Assembly: GCF_000013025.1 (NCBI RefSeq)
Contig: NC_008358.1
Span: 2,604,001-2,668,000, forward strand
Length of the DNA: 64,000 bases
DNA from: Hyphomonas neptunium ATCC 15444
GTDB lineage: Bacteria > Pseudomonadota > Alphaproteobacteria > Caulobacterales > Hyphomonadaceae
Direction of reading: 5' to 3'
Under the pieces are notes generated by a model, which saw only the letters and a program-made list of their open reading frames with translations, had not been told where the DNA came from and ran no database searches. Position 1 is the first letter of the stretch; the number at the start of each line of letters is the position of its first letter. Below, piece by piece: positions 24,402 through 34,259 of the stretch. Both the position numbers and the translations under genes were made by a program.

Positions 24402-24905
24402 TTGGCGGAACCATTCGGTATGACGAGCGCCTATTTTTGTCATCCACTCGACTGCAATGTCACCACCCCCAGCGCCGTGACGAATCCTTTGATCGGCGGC
24501 GGGTTGAAGATCAGCGCCGCTGACTATGGAAACTTTCTCAGAATGATCGCCGGCGGAGGAATACACAACGGGCGCCGCATACTTACCGAGGAAGCCGTGG
24601 CAGACCTCTCCACCGTCGTGACGGCCGGTTTGAACCGGGGCGCAATGCCGGGTGTAGCGAGGTCCGACTGGGAGTACGCGCTCGGGCAATGGTGCCATGA
24701 AGGCGACGATGGAAACTGTAGCATCATGCAGAGTGCGGGCGCATTCGGCGCCTATCCCTAGATCGACAAAGACCGCGGCCTCTCTGGGATTTTTATGACC
24801 GAGTCGCTTTTGCCCCTTGTCTACGAAGACGTGATTTCAATACGAACGATCGTTGAACAAGCCTATGATGCAAGGCTGGCAGGGCTTGAGGAGAATTCGG
24901 ACTGA
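24402..24905 (+). pseudogene. Remnant of a beta-lactamase-family serine hydrolase, truncated and with an internal stop
   Basis: The frame encodes LAEPFGMTSAYF, then ISAADYGNFLRMIAGGGIHNG and EYALGQWCHEG, which are the C-terminal landmarks of class-C beta-lactamase-like serine hydrolases. After GAFGAYP there is a TAG at 24759-24761, where the family has tryptophan (TGG); the same frame then continues IDKDRGLSGIFMTES to TGA at 24903-24905. The catalytic N-terminal half with SxxK is missing. One base change (TGG to TAG) explains the stop, so this is a dead gene fragment. Confidence 0.8.
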
Positions 24906-25326
24906 CCGAATGAATTCATTTTGGCCCACCCACTTATCCCTGTTCCGCGTTTAGGGAATTTGCGCGCACCTCTCTGAAATGATGTACGTTTTATCGTGCC
25001 CTCCAGAGGCACTCCCTGATCTTGTGCGGAAACTCCCTGTAAATCGGCACGGAACGGGGAAAACCACACAACACCCTGTTGTTATTCGTCATAACAGAAT
25101 CGTTGTGCACCACTTTAGCGGTGAAAGGCTGACCGGCGATGGACTAGAGGACAGCCACTCGAAAGGGATACCCGAGCGCTTATGCAATCGCCGAGCCCGA
25201 TATGGGTGAGCAGCGGGGCTCCAGCAGGCTCAGGAAGAAACTCTCCCCTGGTTTCGGTTCGTCATTTGAAACGGGTTCCAGGGGGCATATGGAAGGGTAT
25301 GAGCGAGGTCCTCGAATCCTCCGCCA
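24906..25326. other. Intergenic stretch without a supported gene
   Basis: This lies between the serine-hydrolase remnant and the end of the aldehyde dehydrogenase gene. Short open frames on both strands have no recognisable composition or motif. It may be more decayed coding DNA. Confidence 0.4.
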
Positions 25327-26715
25327 TCACTCCCTGCGCATCAGGATCATCTTCTCCTGTGTCATGTCTCGCATAGTGTAAGGAATGCCACCAGTACCGT
25401 ATCCGGATTGTTTCCGGCCCGCGAAGGGCATCCAGTCGGTCCGGAAGGCGGTTGGCTCGTTGATCATGACGGCCGAAGCATCGAGATGGTGAGCGGCGCG
25501 CATCGCTACATCAATGTCCTGCGCGAAGACGCTTGCCTGGAAGGCGGTCGGGAGACTGTTCGCCTGTGCGATCGCCTCGTTCAGGTCGTTATAGCTATAG
25601 ACTGCAATCACGGGCCCGAAGACTTCCATCGTCGATATCTTCGCGTCCGGCGCCGGATCCAGCAGTACGGCAGGCTGGAGCGTCGTTTCCGACAGCCGCG
25701 CGGCGCCGATGGCGAGCCTCGCCCCTCCCGCGACGGCCTCTTCGATCCAGTCGGTTACGCGATCGGCTTCCCGGGGCAGGATGAGCGGGCCAACTTCAGT
25801 GTCTTTCAACACAGGATCAGCCGTACGCAGCCTCTCAACACGCGCCACCAGCCTCTGCGTGACGTCGTCGGCGATGTCGGCATGAACGAAAAGCCGCTGC
25901 GTTGATACGCAGACCTGCCCGGCATGATAGAAGCCGCCCTTGACGATCGGCTCGATGACCTTTTCGAGGTCGGCGCTCCGGTCGACGATGGCCGGCGCGG
26001 CGCCGCCATGTTCAAGCGCCACGCGCGTGCCGGGAGCAACTTTCGAACGCAGCGACCAGCCGACCTTTGCTGAGCCAATGAAGCTCAGAAAAGCGATACG
26101 GGGGTCCGTTGCGAGCTTTTCCGCCAGCTGATTGTCTTCGGTGATCAGGGTCTGACACCAGGCTTCCGGAAGGCCGGCTTCGTGAACCAGCGCCACGAAT
26201 TCGAGACAGGAGAGCGGCGTTGTGAGCGCGGGTTTAACAATAACCGGACAGCCCGCCGCAATGGCAGGCGCGACCTGATGTACGATCAGATTGAGCGGAT
26301 GATTGAACGCCGAAATCGCGGCAACAACACCGATGGGCTCTCTCGTCGTGAAGGCCCAGCGCCCTTCGGACGCCGCCGTGAGGCCCATCGGAATTTCGCG
26401 GCCCGCAAAATTGCGCAGCTCATCCGCCGCATTGTGAACCCCGTCGATGGCGCGGGTCGTTTCCACAATGGCATCAGGCAAGGGCTTGCCACCCTCCCGA
26501 GCGATCTGCAGGGCGAGAGGGTCGCGTCTCGCCTCCATCAGACCCGCCAGCCTGCGCAGGATCGCAACGCGCGCGTGCGGCGGCAGCCAGCTGCCTCGGT
26601 CCTTGAAGACGCGATCTGCCGCCTGAAGCTTGCGCTCCAGCGCGCTGGCATCGTCCGTCTCAATTTCAGTGATCAGGGCGCGGTCATAAGCCTGCAGGAC
26701 TTTCAACATCATCAA
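25327..26715 (-). CDS. NAD(P)-dependent aldehyde dehydrogenase
   Basis: The 462-residue protein has all main ALDH motifs: PIGVVAAISAFNHPLNLIVH with the catalytic asparagine, FIGSAKVGWSLRSK for the cofactor, the general base in ALEHGGAAPAIV, the nucleophile in FYHAGQVCVSTQR, and EVFGPVIAVYSY. Sequence style resembles lactaldehyde, phosphonoacetaldehyde and sulfoacetaldehyde dehydrogenases, but the substrate cannot be set. It follows the ThDP enzyme by 36 bases, and the pair is likely one operon. A plausible pathway is that the ThDP enzyme makes or cleaves a keto acid and this enzyme oxidises the aldehyde. Confidence 0.9.
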   Translation of the reverse strand: MMMLKVLQAYDRALITEIETDDASALERKLQAADRVFKDRGSWLPPHARVAILRRLAGLMEARRDPLALQIAREGGKPLPDAIVETTRAIDGVHNAADELRNFAGREIPMGLTAASEGRWAFTTREPIGVVAAISAFNHPLNLIVHQVAPAIAAGCPVIVKPALTTPLSCLEFVALVHEAGLPEAWCQTLITEDNQLAEKLATDPRIAFLSFIGSAKVGWSLRSKVAPGTRVALEHGGAAPAIVDRSADLEKVIEPIVKGGFYHAGQVCVSTQRLFVHADIADDVTQRLVARVERLRTADPVLKDTEVGPLILPREADRVTDWIEEAVAGGARLAIGAARLSETTLQPAVLLDPAPDAKISTMEVFGPVIAVYSYNDLNEAIAQANSLPTAFQASVFAQDIDVAMRAAHHLDASAVMINEPTAFRTDWMPFAGRKQSGYGTGGIPYTMRDMTQEKMILMRRE

Positions 26716-26751
26716 CCTCTCCAGGTATAAGGCCTCTCAGAGTAGATCCGC

Positions 26752-28407
26752 TCACGCACAATCCACATCCGGCTTGCGGTTGCGCAGTTCCTCCACGAGC
26801 ACCCGGGTATTCTCGGAATAGTCGATCGCCACATCAACTAGATGGACGCCGCCTCCCAGGAACGCCGCTTCGAGCGCCGGCGCCAGGTCCGCCACGGAGG
26901 TTACCCGTGTTCCCATGGCACCATAGGCTTCTGCGTAATGTACGAAGTCAGGATTTCCAAAACGCATGCCGAAATCGGCAAAGCCGTCGACGGCCTGCTT
27001 CCAGCGGATCATGCCATAGGCGCTGTCATTGAGGATCATCACGACAAGGTTCAGTCTAAGGCGCACCGCCGTTTCCATCTCCTGCGAGTTCATCATGAAA
27101 CCGCCGTCACCACAGACCGCTAGGACCCGCCTGCCGGGATAGAGCATCGCGGCCATCATTGCAGATGGCAGCCCCGCGCCCATCGTGGCCAGCGCGTTGT
27201 CGAGCAGCAGCGTGTTGGCGACGTGCGTGCGGTAATTGCGGGCGAACCAGATCTTGTACATGCCATTATCGAGGCAGACGATGCCGTCCTCCGGCATGAC
27301 CTTGCGGACATCATGAACGATACGCTGCGGCGTGATCGGAAAGCGGTCTTCTTCGGCGCGGTCGTTTAGATGCGCGAGGATTTTCTGGCGCAGATCCAGC
27401 ATGCCCTGATCAGGCTGCAGCCGGCCTTCCAGCCTTTCCCCGAGCCCTTCGACCGTTGCCCCGATATCGCCGATCACTTCGAAGTCAGGATGGTAGACCT
27501 CCTCTACATCTGCCGAATGATAACCAATATGGAGGACCGTCTGGCCCCCCGCGTTCTTCATCAGGAATGGTGGCTTCTCGACCGTGTCATGGCCGATGGC
27601 GATGATCAGGTCGGCGCGGTCGACCGCCTCATGAACATAGTCGCCTTCCGAAAGCGCCGCTGTTCCCATGAAAAGGCTGGAGCCCCCCGTAACAGCACCC
27701 TTGCCCATTTGGGTGTTGAAGAAGGGAATCCGGGTGCGCCGGATGAACGCCGAAAGCGGCTCCACCAGACAGGGCCGGTTTCCGGCCGCGCCGATCATTA
27801 CCAGAGGGTGTTCCGCGGCGAGGATCACATCGGCGGCTTTATCCAGTTCTGACGGGCTGGCGATGGGGCGCGCAATGTCATGAACCGGGATCATAAACGC
27901 GCCGCCTGTTTCCTCCGACGCGACATCTTCGGGCAGTTCAAGGTGGACCGGTCCGGGCCGCTCCTCCATGGCCGTGCGGAACGCATCCCTTACGATTGCC
28001 GGAATGCTCCCCGCACTGATTATCTGGCGCGACATCTTGGTGAGCGGCTTCATCGACGCGACTATATCGACGATCTGAAATCTCGCCTGCCGGGCGCTCT
28101 TCACCGGCTTCTGGCCCGTGATCAGGATCATCGGCATAGCGCCAAGATGCGCATAGGCGGCCCCCGTTGCCATATTCAGCGCGCCCGGCCCAAGGGTGGC
28201 GAGGCAGACGCCCGGCCTGCCCGTCAGGCGCCCATGTGTCGCCGCCATGAAGGCGGCCGCCTGCTCATGACGGGTCAGGATCAGCCGAATTCTGGAGGTC
28301 CGCAGGGACTCCAGAAAGTCGAGGTTTTCCTCCCCGGGCACGCCGAAGATATAGTCCACGCCTTCGTTTTCGAGCGCGGCAACGAACAGGTCCGACCCCT
28401 TCGGCAT
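26752..28407 (-). CDS. Acetolactate-synthase-like ThDP enzyme (large subunit type)
   Basis: The 551-residue product has the ThDP catalytic glutamate (TRHEQAAAFMA at about 47), a central domain, and the ThDP/metal motif GDGGFMMNSQEMETAVRLRL ending with N in MILNDSAYGMI. It lacks a nearby small regulatory subunit, as catabolic acetolactate synthases do. Its gene is divergent from the MalT-like regulator, 201 bases apart, which suggests that regulator controls it. Acetolactate synthesis from pyruvate is the default call, but related decarboxylases are possible. Confidence 0.85.
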   Translation of the reverse strand: MPKGSDLFVAALENEGVDYIFGVPGEENLDFLESLRTSRIRLILTRHEQAAAFMAATHGRLTGRPGVCLATLGPGALNMATGAAYAHLGAMPMILITGQKPVKSARQARFQIVDIVASMKPLTKMSRQIISAGSIPAIVRDAFRTAMEERPGPVHLELPEDVASEETGGAFMIPVHDIARPIASPSELDKAADVILAAEHPLVMIGAAGNRPCLVEPLSAFIRRTRIPFFNTQMGKGAVTGGSSLFMGTAALSEGDYVHEAVDRADLIIAIGHDTVEKPPFLMKNAGGQTVLHIGYHSADVEEVYHPDFEVIGDIGATVEGLGERLEGRLQPDQGMLDLRQKILAHLNDRAEEDRFPITPQRIVHDVRKVMPEDGIVCLDNGMYKIWFARNYRTHVANTLLLDNALATMGAGLPSAMMAAMLYPGRRVLAVCGDGGFMMNSQEMETAVRLRLNLVVMILNDSAYGMIRWKQAVDGFADFGMRFGNPDFVHYAEAYGAMGTRVTSVADLAPALEAAFLGGGVHLVDVAIDYSENTRVLVEELRNRKPDVDCA

Positions 28408-28608
28408 CGCATTAACTCCTTATCGAGGACCTCTTGAGAGCGCCCGCTCATCAAGAGAAGACACATATCCCGCCACGCTAAACCACCATGATCAGGTCAG
28501 GCCCGTTATTAGTGCCACTTCCTAATCAGGTGGGAAAGGGTATTATCCCGGCGCGCGGTGGCATGCCCGAGCTTGACGCAAGGCCTGCTTGTGCGAACCC
28601 TGTCATGC

Positions 28609-31284
28609 ATGTCGTCATCTGAACCAGATATTGCGCCCTGGCTGCTCAGGTCAAAGGTCACGCCGCCGCGGCAGCTGTTGTCGCTCATACGACGCCCTGA
28701 TCTCATCCAAAGGCTGGAAACAGGCGCAGAGGGCAGCCTCATCATGCTGGAGGCGCCCGGCGGCTATGGCAAAAGCTGTCTTCTGAGCGAGTGGAAGGAT
28801 CAGTCCGCAAGGCAGGGCGCAAAAGTCTGCTGGCTTGCCATCGATGAAGACGACGATGTCGAAACCTTCATCGCTTATCTCGCCTATTCGGCTCACATCG
28901 CCGGCATCGACACGGCGGGCTCCGGTCTGCTGAACTTCGAGTTGTCCAGTGACGGGAATCCCAGCCAGGCGATCTGGCAGTTTCTCGCCCGGATCGAGCG
29001 GTCAGGCCACCCGGTTCATATCGTGCTTGATGACTTTGAGCGGCTCTCGCCGGCTGTGAGCCGTCTGGTCATTCCGACGCTGCTGCGGCGCCTGCCAGAG
29101 AACGCCACCCTGGTGATCGCCTCGCGTGGTGCTGTAGACATCAGCACGGTCGATTTTGACCATCGCGGCCTGGTCACCCGGCTCGGTCCGGCAGACCTGT
29201 CCTTCGGCCTCCAGGAAATGACCCGCCTCTGGAAGGGCCGGCTGACTCCGCGCCAGATTGAGCGTCTTTCTGAATGGACCGAAGGATGGCCCGTCCTCAT
29301 CCGCCTCCTGCTGACGGCTTCGGATATGGGCACATTCGATATCCGGCATATCGATGAACCCGGTTATCGCGACATGGCCATCCCGGCCTATTTCGAAGAA
29401 AAGATCCTTAGCCGGATAGATTGGGACCTTATGGTTTTCCTGCGGGAAGCCTCTGTTTTCGAAGAAATCCCGTTCGATGCCATACAGGAGGTTCTCGATC
29501 AGGACGATCCTGACTTCTGGCGGCGCCTGGAATCTCTGGAAGCCTTTCTGGTGCCGCTCTCAGGCGAGCGGTCAGGCTATCGGCTGCATCCGATGATGCG
29601 GGAGTACCTCAGACAAACCCTCAGTGAACAGCAGCCTGGAAGGTATGGCGCGCTGCAGGTCAGGGCGGCAAACTGGTATTCCGACAGGGGAAACCATGTG
29701 CGCGCCGTCAAACACGCACTGGCCGCCGGTGATGAAACACTGCTGATTGAAATTCTTGAGCAGACCGGCGGAATCCGCCTCTGGCTTCAGGAAGGCCTGA
29801 TCGAGTTTCGCGCCATTGACCGTCACCTGAAGCCCGAGATCGTGCAGAAATCGCCGACCTCGGCCCTGATGCGGTGTGTCATCCTGATGAAATCGGGCAA
29901 GCAGTCTGACGCGGCCGCGCTCTATGACGGGATTATTGCCCGTCACAGAGCGCGGATCGCTGCCGATGATCTGCTCTCGATCTCCAGCACCGTGATGCGG
30001 GTCATGCTCGCCGTCTATGGCGGCAACAAGATCAATGATCAGGACGTTCAGCAGATTGAAGATGCCATCCGCAGACCAGAACGCGTATTCGAACATTTTG
30101 AAGGCTTCATACTGACATTCAAATGTCTCGCTGCGCATCAGGCCGGAAAGCTCCGGGACGCCATTCAGTTTGCCCATGAGGCGCTCGACGTCTTCCACGT
30201 CTCCGGTTCGCTCTATGGCGAAGTCTACATTCATATCCACCTCGCCATGATCCATTCCTTTATGCGCCAGACCGATGAGAGCGTCGGCGAGTTCAGGCAG
30301 GCATCCGACCTGATCCGCAGGGATCTTTCCTTCGAGGGCGGCATAAAATATCTCAACGACGTGATCGCGATCGAGGCGCGCCATGAACACGCCCCCTATG
30401 ATCAGAAGGATATGCCGCGCCTGAAGAATCTTGTGGCCCGCCTGCTGCGGGCAGAAGGGTGGATCGACATTTATTCCGGCGCTTTCAGGACCCTCTCGGA
30501 GCAGATCTATCTGGCTGGCAGCCTGGACGATGCGCTCCATGTCCTGAGCCTCGCTCTTGATTTTTCACGCCGCAACCGGATCACCTCGCTCACCCGCATC
30601 TGCGAGGCCCAGCGCGAAATTCTGTCGCTCATCTCCTCTGCTCCCCGACAATCCGGCGGAGGGGCTGTGGCGCACGATGCATATGATCCGATACCTGCCC
30701 TCGCCACCTCGCCCTGGCGGGTCGTTGAGGCAGAGTGTGAACGCCACCTTCATCTGGCACGGTCTGGAGAGGTTACCCCCAATCTGGAGCGCGTGACGGC
30801 CTTTCGCGATGACCAGCTGGCGGAAGGCAACCTCCGCGTTGCCACGCGCATCAGCGCCCTGCTCGCCCTGGTGTCCTCTGGCCGGGATCTTGAGCGCAGC
30901 CTCGGCATTCTCGAGGAGGCTCTCGACGACAATCGCTTTGGCCGGGCAACCCTGTTCGTCGAGGATATCCTACGCGCGCAGATCGCCGGAGCCGGTCTGG
31001 CTGCCCGGTTTCCGCAGCTCTTCGCCCGTCTCTCCGCACGCCCCCGACCCGCCGCTGGCGAGGCACCCGGCGGCAGGCGCGAGTCCATCGTGACGCAGAA
31101 AGAATGGGCTGTGCTTCGGGAGCTTCACAAAGGACAAACCGACAAACAGATCGCGCTCACGATCGGGGTCACCGAGCATGCCATCCGCTACCATCTAAAA
31201 AACATCTACGCGAAACTGAATGCGCGCACGCGGCAGGAAGCGGTTCAGCGCGCCGCCGCGCTCGGGCTCCTGACGCTGTCCTGA
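28609..31284 (+). CDS. MalT-like ATP-dependent LuxR-family transcriptional regulator
   Basis: The chosen start is ATG 28609, since the usual family N-terminus (WLLRSKVTPPRQ) follows closely; ATG 28558 in frame would add 17 residues. The protein has a Walker A motif LEAPGGYGKSCLL near residues 47-59, an ATPase with HIVLDDFERLS, a long helical-repeat region, and a C-terminal LuxR helix-turn-helix (LRELHKGQTDKQIALTIGV, then HAIRYHLKNIYAKL). MalT-type proteins are activators that bind ATP and a small inducer. It lies between the ThDP/ALDH operon and the hyuA operon and could control both. Confidence 0.9.
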   Translation: MSSSEPDIAPWLLRSKVTPPRQLLSLIRRPDLIQRLETGAEGSLIMLEAPGGYGKSCLLSEWKDQSARQGAKVCWLAIDEDDDVETFIAYLAYSAHIAGIDTAGSGLLNFELSSDGNPSQAIWQFLARIERSGHPVHIVLDDFERLSPAVSRLVIPTLLRRLPENATLVIASRGAVDISTVDFDHRGLVTRLGPADLSFGLQEMTRLWKGRLTPRQIERLSEWTEGWPVLIRLLLTASDMGTFDIRHIDEPGYRDMAIPAYFEEKILSRIDWDLMVFLREASVFEEIPFDAIQEVLDQDDPDFWRRLESLEAFLVPLSGERSGYRLHPMMREYLRQTLSEQQPGRYGALQVRAANWYSDRGNHVRAVKHALAAGDETLLIEILEQTGGIRLWLQEGLIEFRAIDRHLKPEIVQKSPTSALMRCVILMKSGKQSDAAALYDGIIARHRARIAADDLLSISSTVMRVMLAVYGGNKINDQDVQQIEDAIRRPERVFEHFEGFILTFKCLAAHQAGKLRDAIQFAHEALDVFHVSGSLYGEVYIHIHLAMIHSFMRQTDESVGEFRQASDLIRRDLSFEGGIKYLNDVIAIEARHEHAPYDQKDMPRLKNLVARLLRAEGWIDIYSGAFRTLSEQIYLAGSLDDALHVLSLALDFSRRNRITSLTRICEAQREILSLISSAPRQSGGGAVAHDAYDPIPALATSPWRVVEAECERHLHLARSGEVTPNLERVTAFRDDQLAEGNLRVATRISALLALVSSGRDLERSLGILEEALDDNRFGRATLFVEDILRAQIAGAGLAARFPQLFARLSARPRPAAGEAPGGRRESIVTQKEWAVLRELHKGQTDKQIALTIGVTEHAIRYHLKNIYAKLNARTRQEAVQRAAALGLLTLS

Positions 31285-31345
31285 TTGCGCCCGGCCGCGC
31301 AGACGGCCCGAAATGCCCCCGGAAATGGCCGCGCCGGAGCCGGAA

Positions 31346-31373
31346 CTACTAATCCTGTAAGCAACCTACTAAT
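31346..31373 (+). promoter_or_regulatory. Direct repeat CTACTAAT, candidate activator site upstream of hyuA
   Basis: Two identical CTACTAAT boxes lie at 31346-31353 and 31366-31373, exactly 20 bases apart, about two helical turns. This suits a dimeric or multimeric activator bound to one DNA face, as MalT boxes are. Looser forms (CACTAAT, CCTAATC) occur near 28510-28530 between the divergent regulator and ThDP enzyme genes. Binding by the MalT-like protein is inference. Confidence 0.4.
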
Positions 31374-31450
31374 TTAAGCCAGACCGGGGCCCGGCAATTG
31401 GCACTAGCGTCTGCTTTCCAAGACACCTCCCCTCTTGTCGAAAGCAGCAG

Positions 31451-33037
31451 ATGCAACGGATCAGCGAAAAGAAGCCCCTCCGCATCGGTGTGGATGTTGG
31501 CGGAACGAACACGGACGCCGTCCTGATGCAGGGGGAGCGCGTGCTTGCCTCGACAAAGTCCCCGACGACCCGGTCTGTGCGGGACGGCATTGTCAGCGCC
31601 ATCTCCGCCGTCATCGGGTCCGCCGGCGCTGCCGTCAGCGATATTTCCGTGGTCTCAATCGGCACGACCCATTTCACCAACGCCTTCGTGCAGCGCCGCG
31701 GTCTTGACCGGGTGGGTGTGATCCGGATTGCCCTGCCCGCCGCTCAGGCACTCCCCCCCATGACAGACTGGCCCGAAGATATTGCCAGCGCTATCGGCGG
31801 GCAGACATATGCTGTCAGGGGTGGCTACCAGTATGATGGCCGCATCAATGCGGACCTCGACGAACTGGCCGTCGCCGACGCAGCGAGAAAACTCCGCGCA
31901 GAGGGCCTGGCTTCGATCGCGCTCTCGGCCCTCTTCGCTCCGGTGAACGACGCCATGGAGCGCAGGGCCAGCGACATCATCCGGAATGAATATCCCGACT
32001 GCACGCTGACCCTCTCCTCCCGGATCGGGCGGATCGGACTGCTCGAGCGGGAGAATGCCGGGATCATGAATGCCAGTCTTGCCAGCCTCGCGCGGGAGAC
32101 CGTATCCGGGTTCCGCTCCGCGCTCGCCGAGCTGGGCATTATAGCGCCTTTTTATGTGTCCCAGAACGATGGCACGCTGATGAACGCAGAGTTCGTCGAG
32201 CAGTATCCGGTTCTGACTTTCGCTTCCGGCCCGACCAATTCGATGCGCGGCGCCGCCTATCTGTCCGGACTGAAAGACGCGCTGGTGGCCGATATCGGGG
32301 GCACAACCACCGATATCGGGGTTCTCAGCAACGGATTTCCCAGGGAATCTTCGGTGATGGTCGATATAGGCGGGGTACGGACCAATTTCCGGATGCCTGA
32401 CATAATAGCACTCGGGCTCGGAGGCGGCAGTATCGTTACCCCCCTGAGCGACGGCACGGTCCGGATCGGTCCCCAGTCTGTCGGATATGACATCACCACG
32501 CAGGCGCTCGTATTCGGGGGCACAACGCTGACAACCACCGATCTGGCCGTGGCGGCCGGCTATGCCGACATCGGAGACCGGTCCCGTGTGGCAGGCCTAG
32601 ATTCCCAGCTCGTGGAGCGCGGGATCACCGAGATACACCGGCTTGTCGAAACAGGCGTTGACCGGATGAAGACCAGCGGGGACGCCGCCCCGCTCATCCT
32701 GGTAGGCGGCGGCGCCATCCTCATCAACCGCGAGATCAGAGGCGTTTCTGACATGCGCACGCACCGCGATGCCGGTGTGGCCAATGCGATCGGAGCGTCC
32801 ATCGCCCAGATCGGTGGCGAGACCGACAAGGTCTACGCCTACGATACAGATGGCCGGGACGCAGCAATGGCGGACGCCATCAGCAGCGCCCGGGCGCGCG
32901 CCGTTGCCGCTGGCGCCGATGCAGCCAGCATCGAAATCATGGACATTGAGGAACTGCCCCTCGCCTACATCCCGGGCGGCGCGGTCCGGCTGAGAGTAAA
33001 GGTAGCGGGCAACCTCGCTGCGGCAGGAGCAGACTGA
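31451..33037 (+). CDS. Hydantoinase/oxoprolinase family protein (HyuA-like)
   Basis: The 528-residue product has the N-terminal ATPase-fold motif RIGVDVGGTNTDAVLM at about 11-26 and a second glycine-rich phosphate motif ALVADIGGTTTDIGVL, as in ATP-dependent hydantoinases and 5-oxoprolinases. It is shorter than classical HyuA (about 700), a length usual for members paired with DUF917 proteins. The DUF917 gene starts 2 bases after its stop. The likely chemistry is ATP-assisted opening of a hydantoin-like or lactam ring; the substrate is not known. Confidence 0.88.
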   Translation: MQRISEKKPLRIGVDVGGTNTDAVLMQGERVLASTKSPTTRSVRDGIVSAISAVIGSAGAAVSDISVVSIGTTHFTNAFVQRRGLDRVGVIRIALPAAQALPPMTDWPEDIASAIGGQTYAVRGGYQYDGRINADLDELAVADAARKLRAEGLASIALSALFAPVNDAMERRASDIIRNEYPDCTLTLSSRIGRIGLLERENAGIMNASLASLARETVSGFRSALAELGIIAPFYVSQNDGTLMNAEFVEQYPVLTFASGPTNSMRGAAYLSGLKDALVADIGGTTTDIGVLSNGFPRESSVMVDIGGVRTNFRMPDIIALGLGGGSIVTPLSDGTVRIGPQSVGYDITTQALVFGGTTLTTTDLAVAAGYADIGDRSRVAGLDSQLVERGITEIHRLVETGVDRMKTSGDAAPLILVGGGAILINREIRGVSDMRTHRDAGVANAIGASIAQIGGETDKVYAYDTDGRDAAMADAISSARARAVAAGADAASIEIMDIEELPLAYIPGGAVRLRVKVAGNLAAAGAD

Positions 33038-33039
33038 AC

Positions 33040-34194
33040 ATGGCACAGACACCTTCCCTCCCGCGCAGCCTCGCCGTCTCCGGTCACACGTCCGGGGACG
33101 AACTTGTCCTGTCGGCGGCAGATCTCCACGACTTCGCCCGCGGCGCCGCCTTCCTCGGAACCGGCGGCGGCGGCGATCCCTATATTGGCCGGCTTATGGC
33201 CCAGAATGCGATCCGGGAGTTCGGGCACCCGAAGATCATTAGCCCGGAGGCTCTGGCAGATGATGCCACAGTGGCTTTCGTGGCAATGCTCGGGGCGCCT
33301 ACCGTCCTCAATGAAAAGGCCGCATCGGGCGCAGATATTGATCTGGCCGTTACGCGGCTGGCAGAGCGCCTGGGGCGCCCGATTGATGCGCTGATGCCCG
33401 CTGAAATCGGCGGGGTGAATTCGGCGGTGCCCATTGTGGCTGCCGCGCGGCTGGGCATCCCGCTTCTCAACGCCGATGGCATGGGCCGCGCCTTTCCGGA
33501 AATCCAGATGGTCGTGATGAATTTCGAAGGGATACGCGCAACCCCCTTTGTCATTGTCGACGAACACCTCAATTCGGTGATCGTTGAAACCGGGTCCGCG
33601 CGACGCGCCGAAGAATTCGTGCGCTCCGTCGCCATCAACATGGGCCTGAGCTGCATCGTGGCAGGCTATCCCATGACCGGCGCGGAGGCGAAACGTGCCA
33701 CCGTGACGGGGACCCTTACCGAAGCCCTTGAGATCGGCCGGGCGATAGAGGCGGGCCGCAAGGCGGGCGACGCGGTCGGCGCCTTGGTCCGCCGGCTCTC
33801 GGAGTCGGCGATCTACGGCCATGCCTGCGATCTCTTCGACGGCAAGATTGTGGATCTGAGACGGGAGACCACGGCGGGGTTCTCAATGGGGCATTGCCGG
33901 ATTGTCAGTCTCACCGACCCGTCCCGCACGATGGATATCCAATTCCAGAATGAAAACCTGGTGGCCCTGGAGAACGGCGCCGTCAAAGCCATCGTGCCTG
34001 ACCTTATTACGATCGTGGACAGAGAGACGGCCGAGCCGATCCCGACAGAGGCCCTGCGCTACGGGCAGCGCGTGAAGGTCATAGCAGCCGCCGCGCCTCG
34101 TCTGCTCACCACCCCCCAGGCGCTCGAATACGTCCATCCGCGCTGCTTCGGGCTCGATTTTGACTTCACGCCCCTCGTGAAGCCCGCCGACTGA
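33040..34194 (+). CDS. DUF917 (S-methyl thiohydantoin desulfurase-type) protein
   Basis: The 384-residue protein has DUF917 landmarks: FLGTGGGGDPYIGR near the start, MPAEIGGVNSAVPIVAAARLG, NADGMGRAFPEIQM, and a C-terminal domain with RHP-like segment YVHPRCFGLDFDF. This family is named after S-methyl thiohydantoin desulfurase and is normally found beside HyuA-type proteins. It follows hyuA by 2 bases and precedes a TonB-dependent receptor, which points to catabolism of an imported ring compound. Confidence 0.88.
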   Translation: MAQTPSLPRSLAVSGHTSGDELVLSAADLHDFARGAAFLGTGGGGDPYIGRLMAQNAIREFGHPKIISPEALADDATVAFVAMLGAPTVLNEKAASGADIDLAVTRLAERLGRPIDALMPAEIGGVNSAVPIVAAARLGIPLLNADGMGRAFPEIQMVVMNFEGIRATPFVIVDEHLNSVIVETGSARRAEEFVRSVAINMGLSCIVAGYPMTGAEAKRATVTGTLTEALEIGRAIEAGRKAGDAVGALVRRLSESAIYGHACDLFDGKIVDLRRETTAGFSMGHCRIVSLTDPSRTMDIQFQNENLVALENGAVKAIVPDLITIVDRETAEPIPTEALRYGQRVKVIAAAAPRLLTTPQALEYVHPRCFGLDFDFTPLVKPAD

Positions 34195-34259
34195 CTTTGC
34201 TCACCTCTTCCATCATTCAGATCAAGACAACGGGGTACCAGACTGTGAAACGCGCTAAT

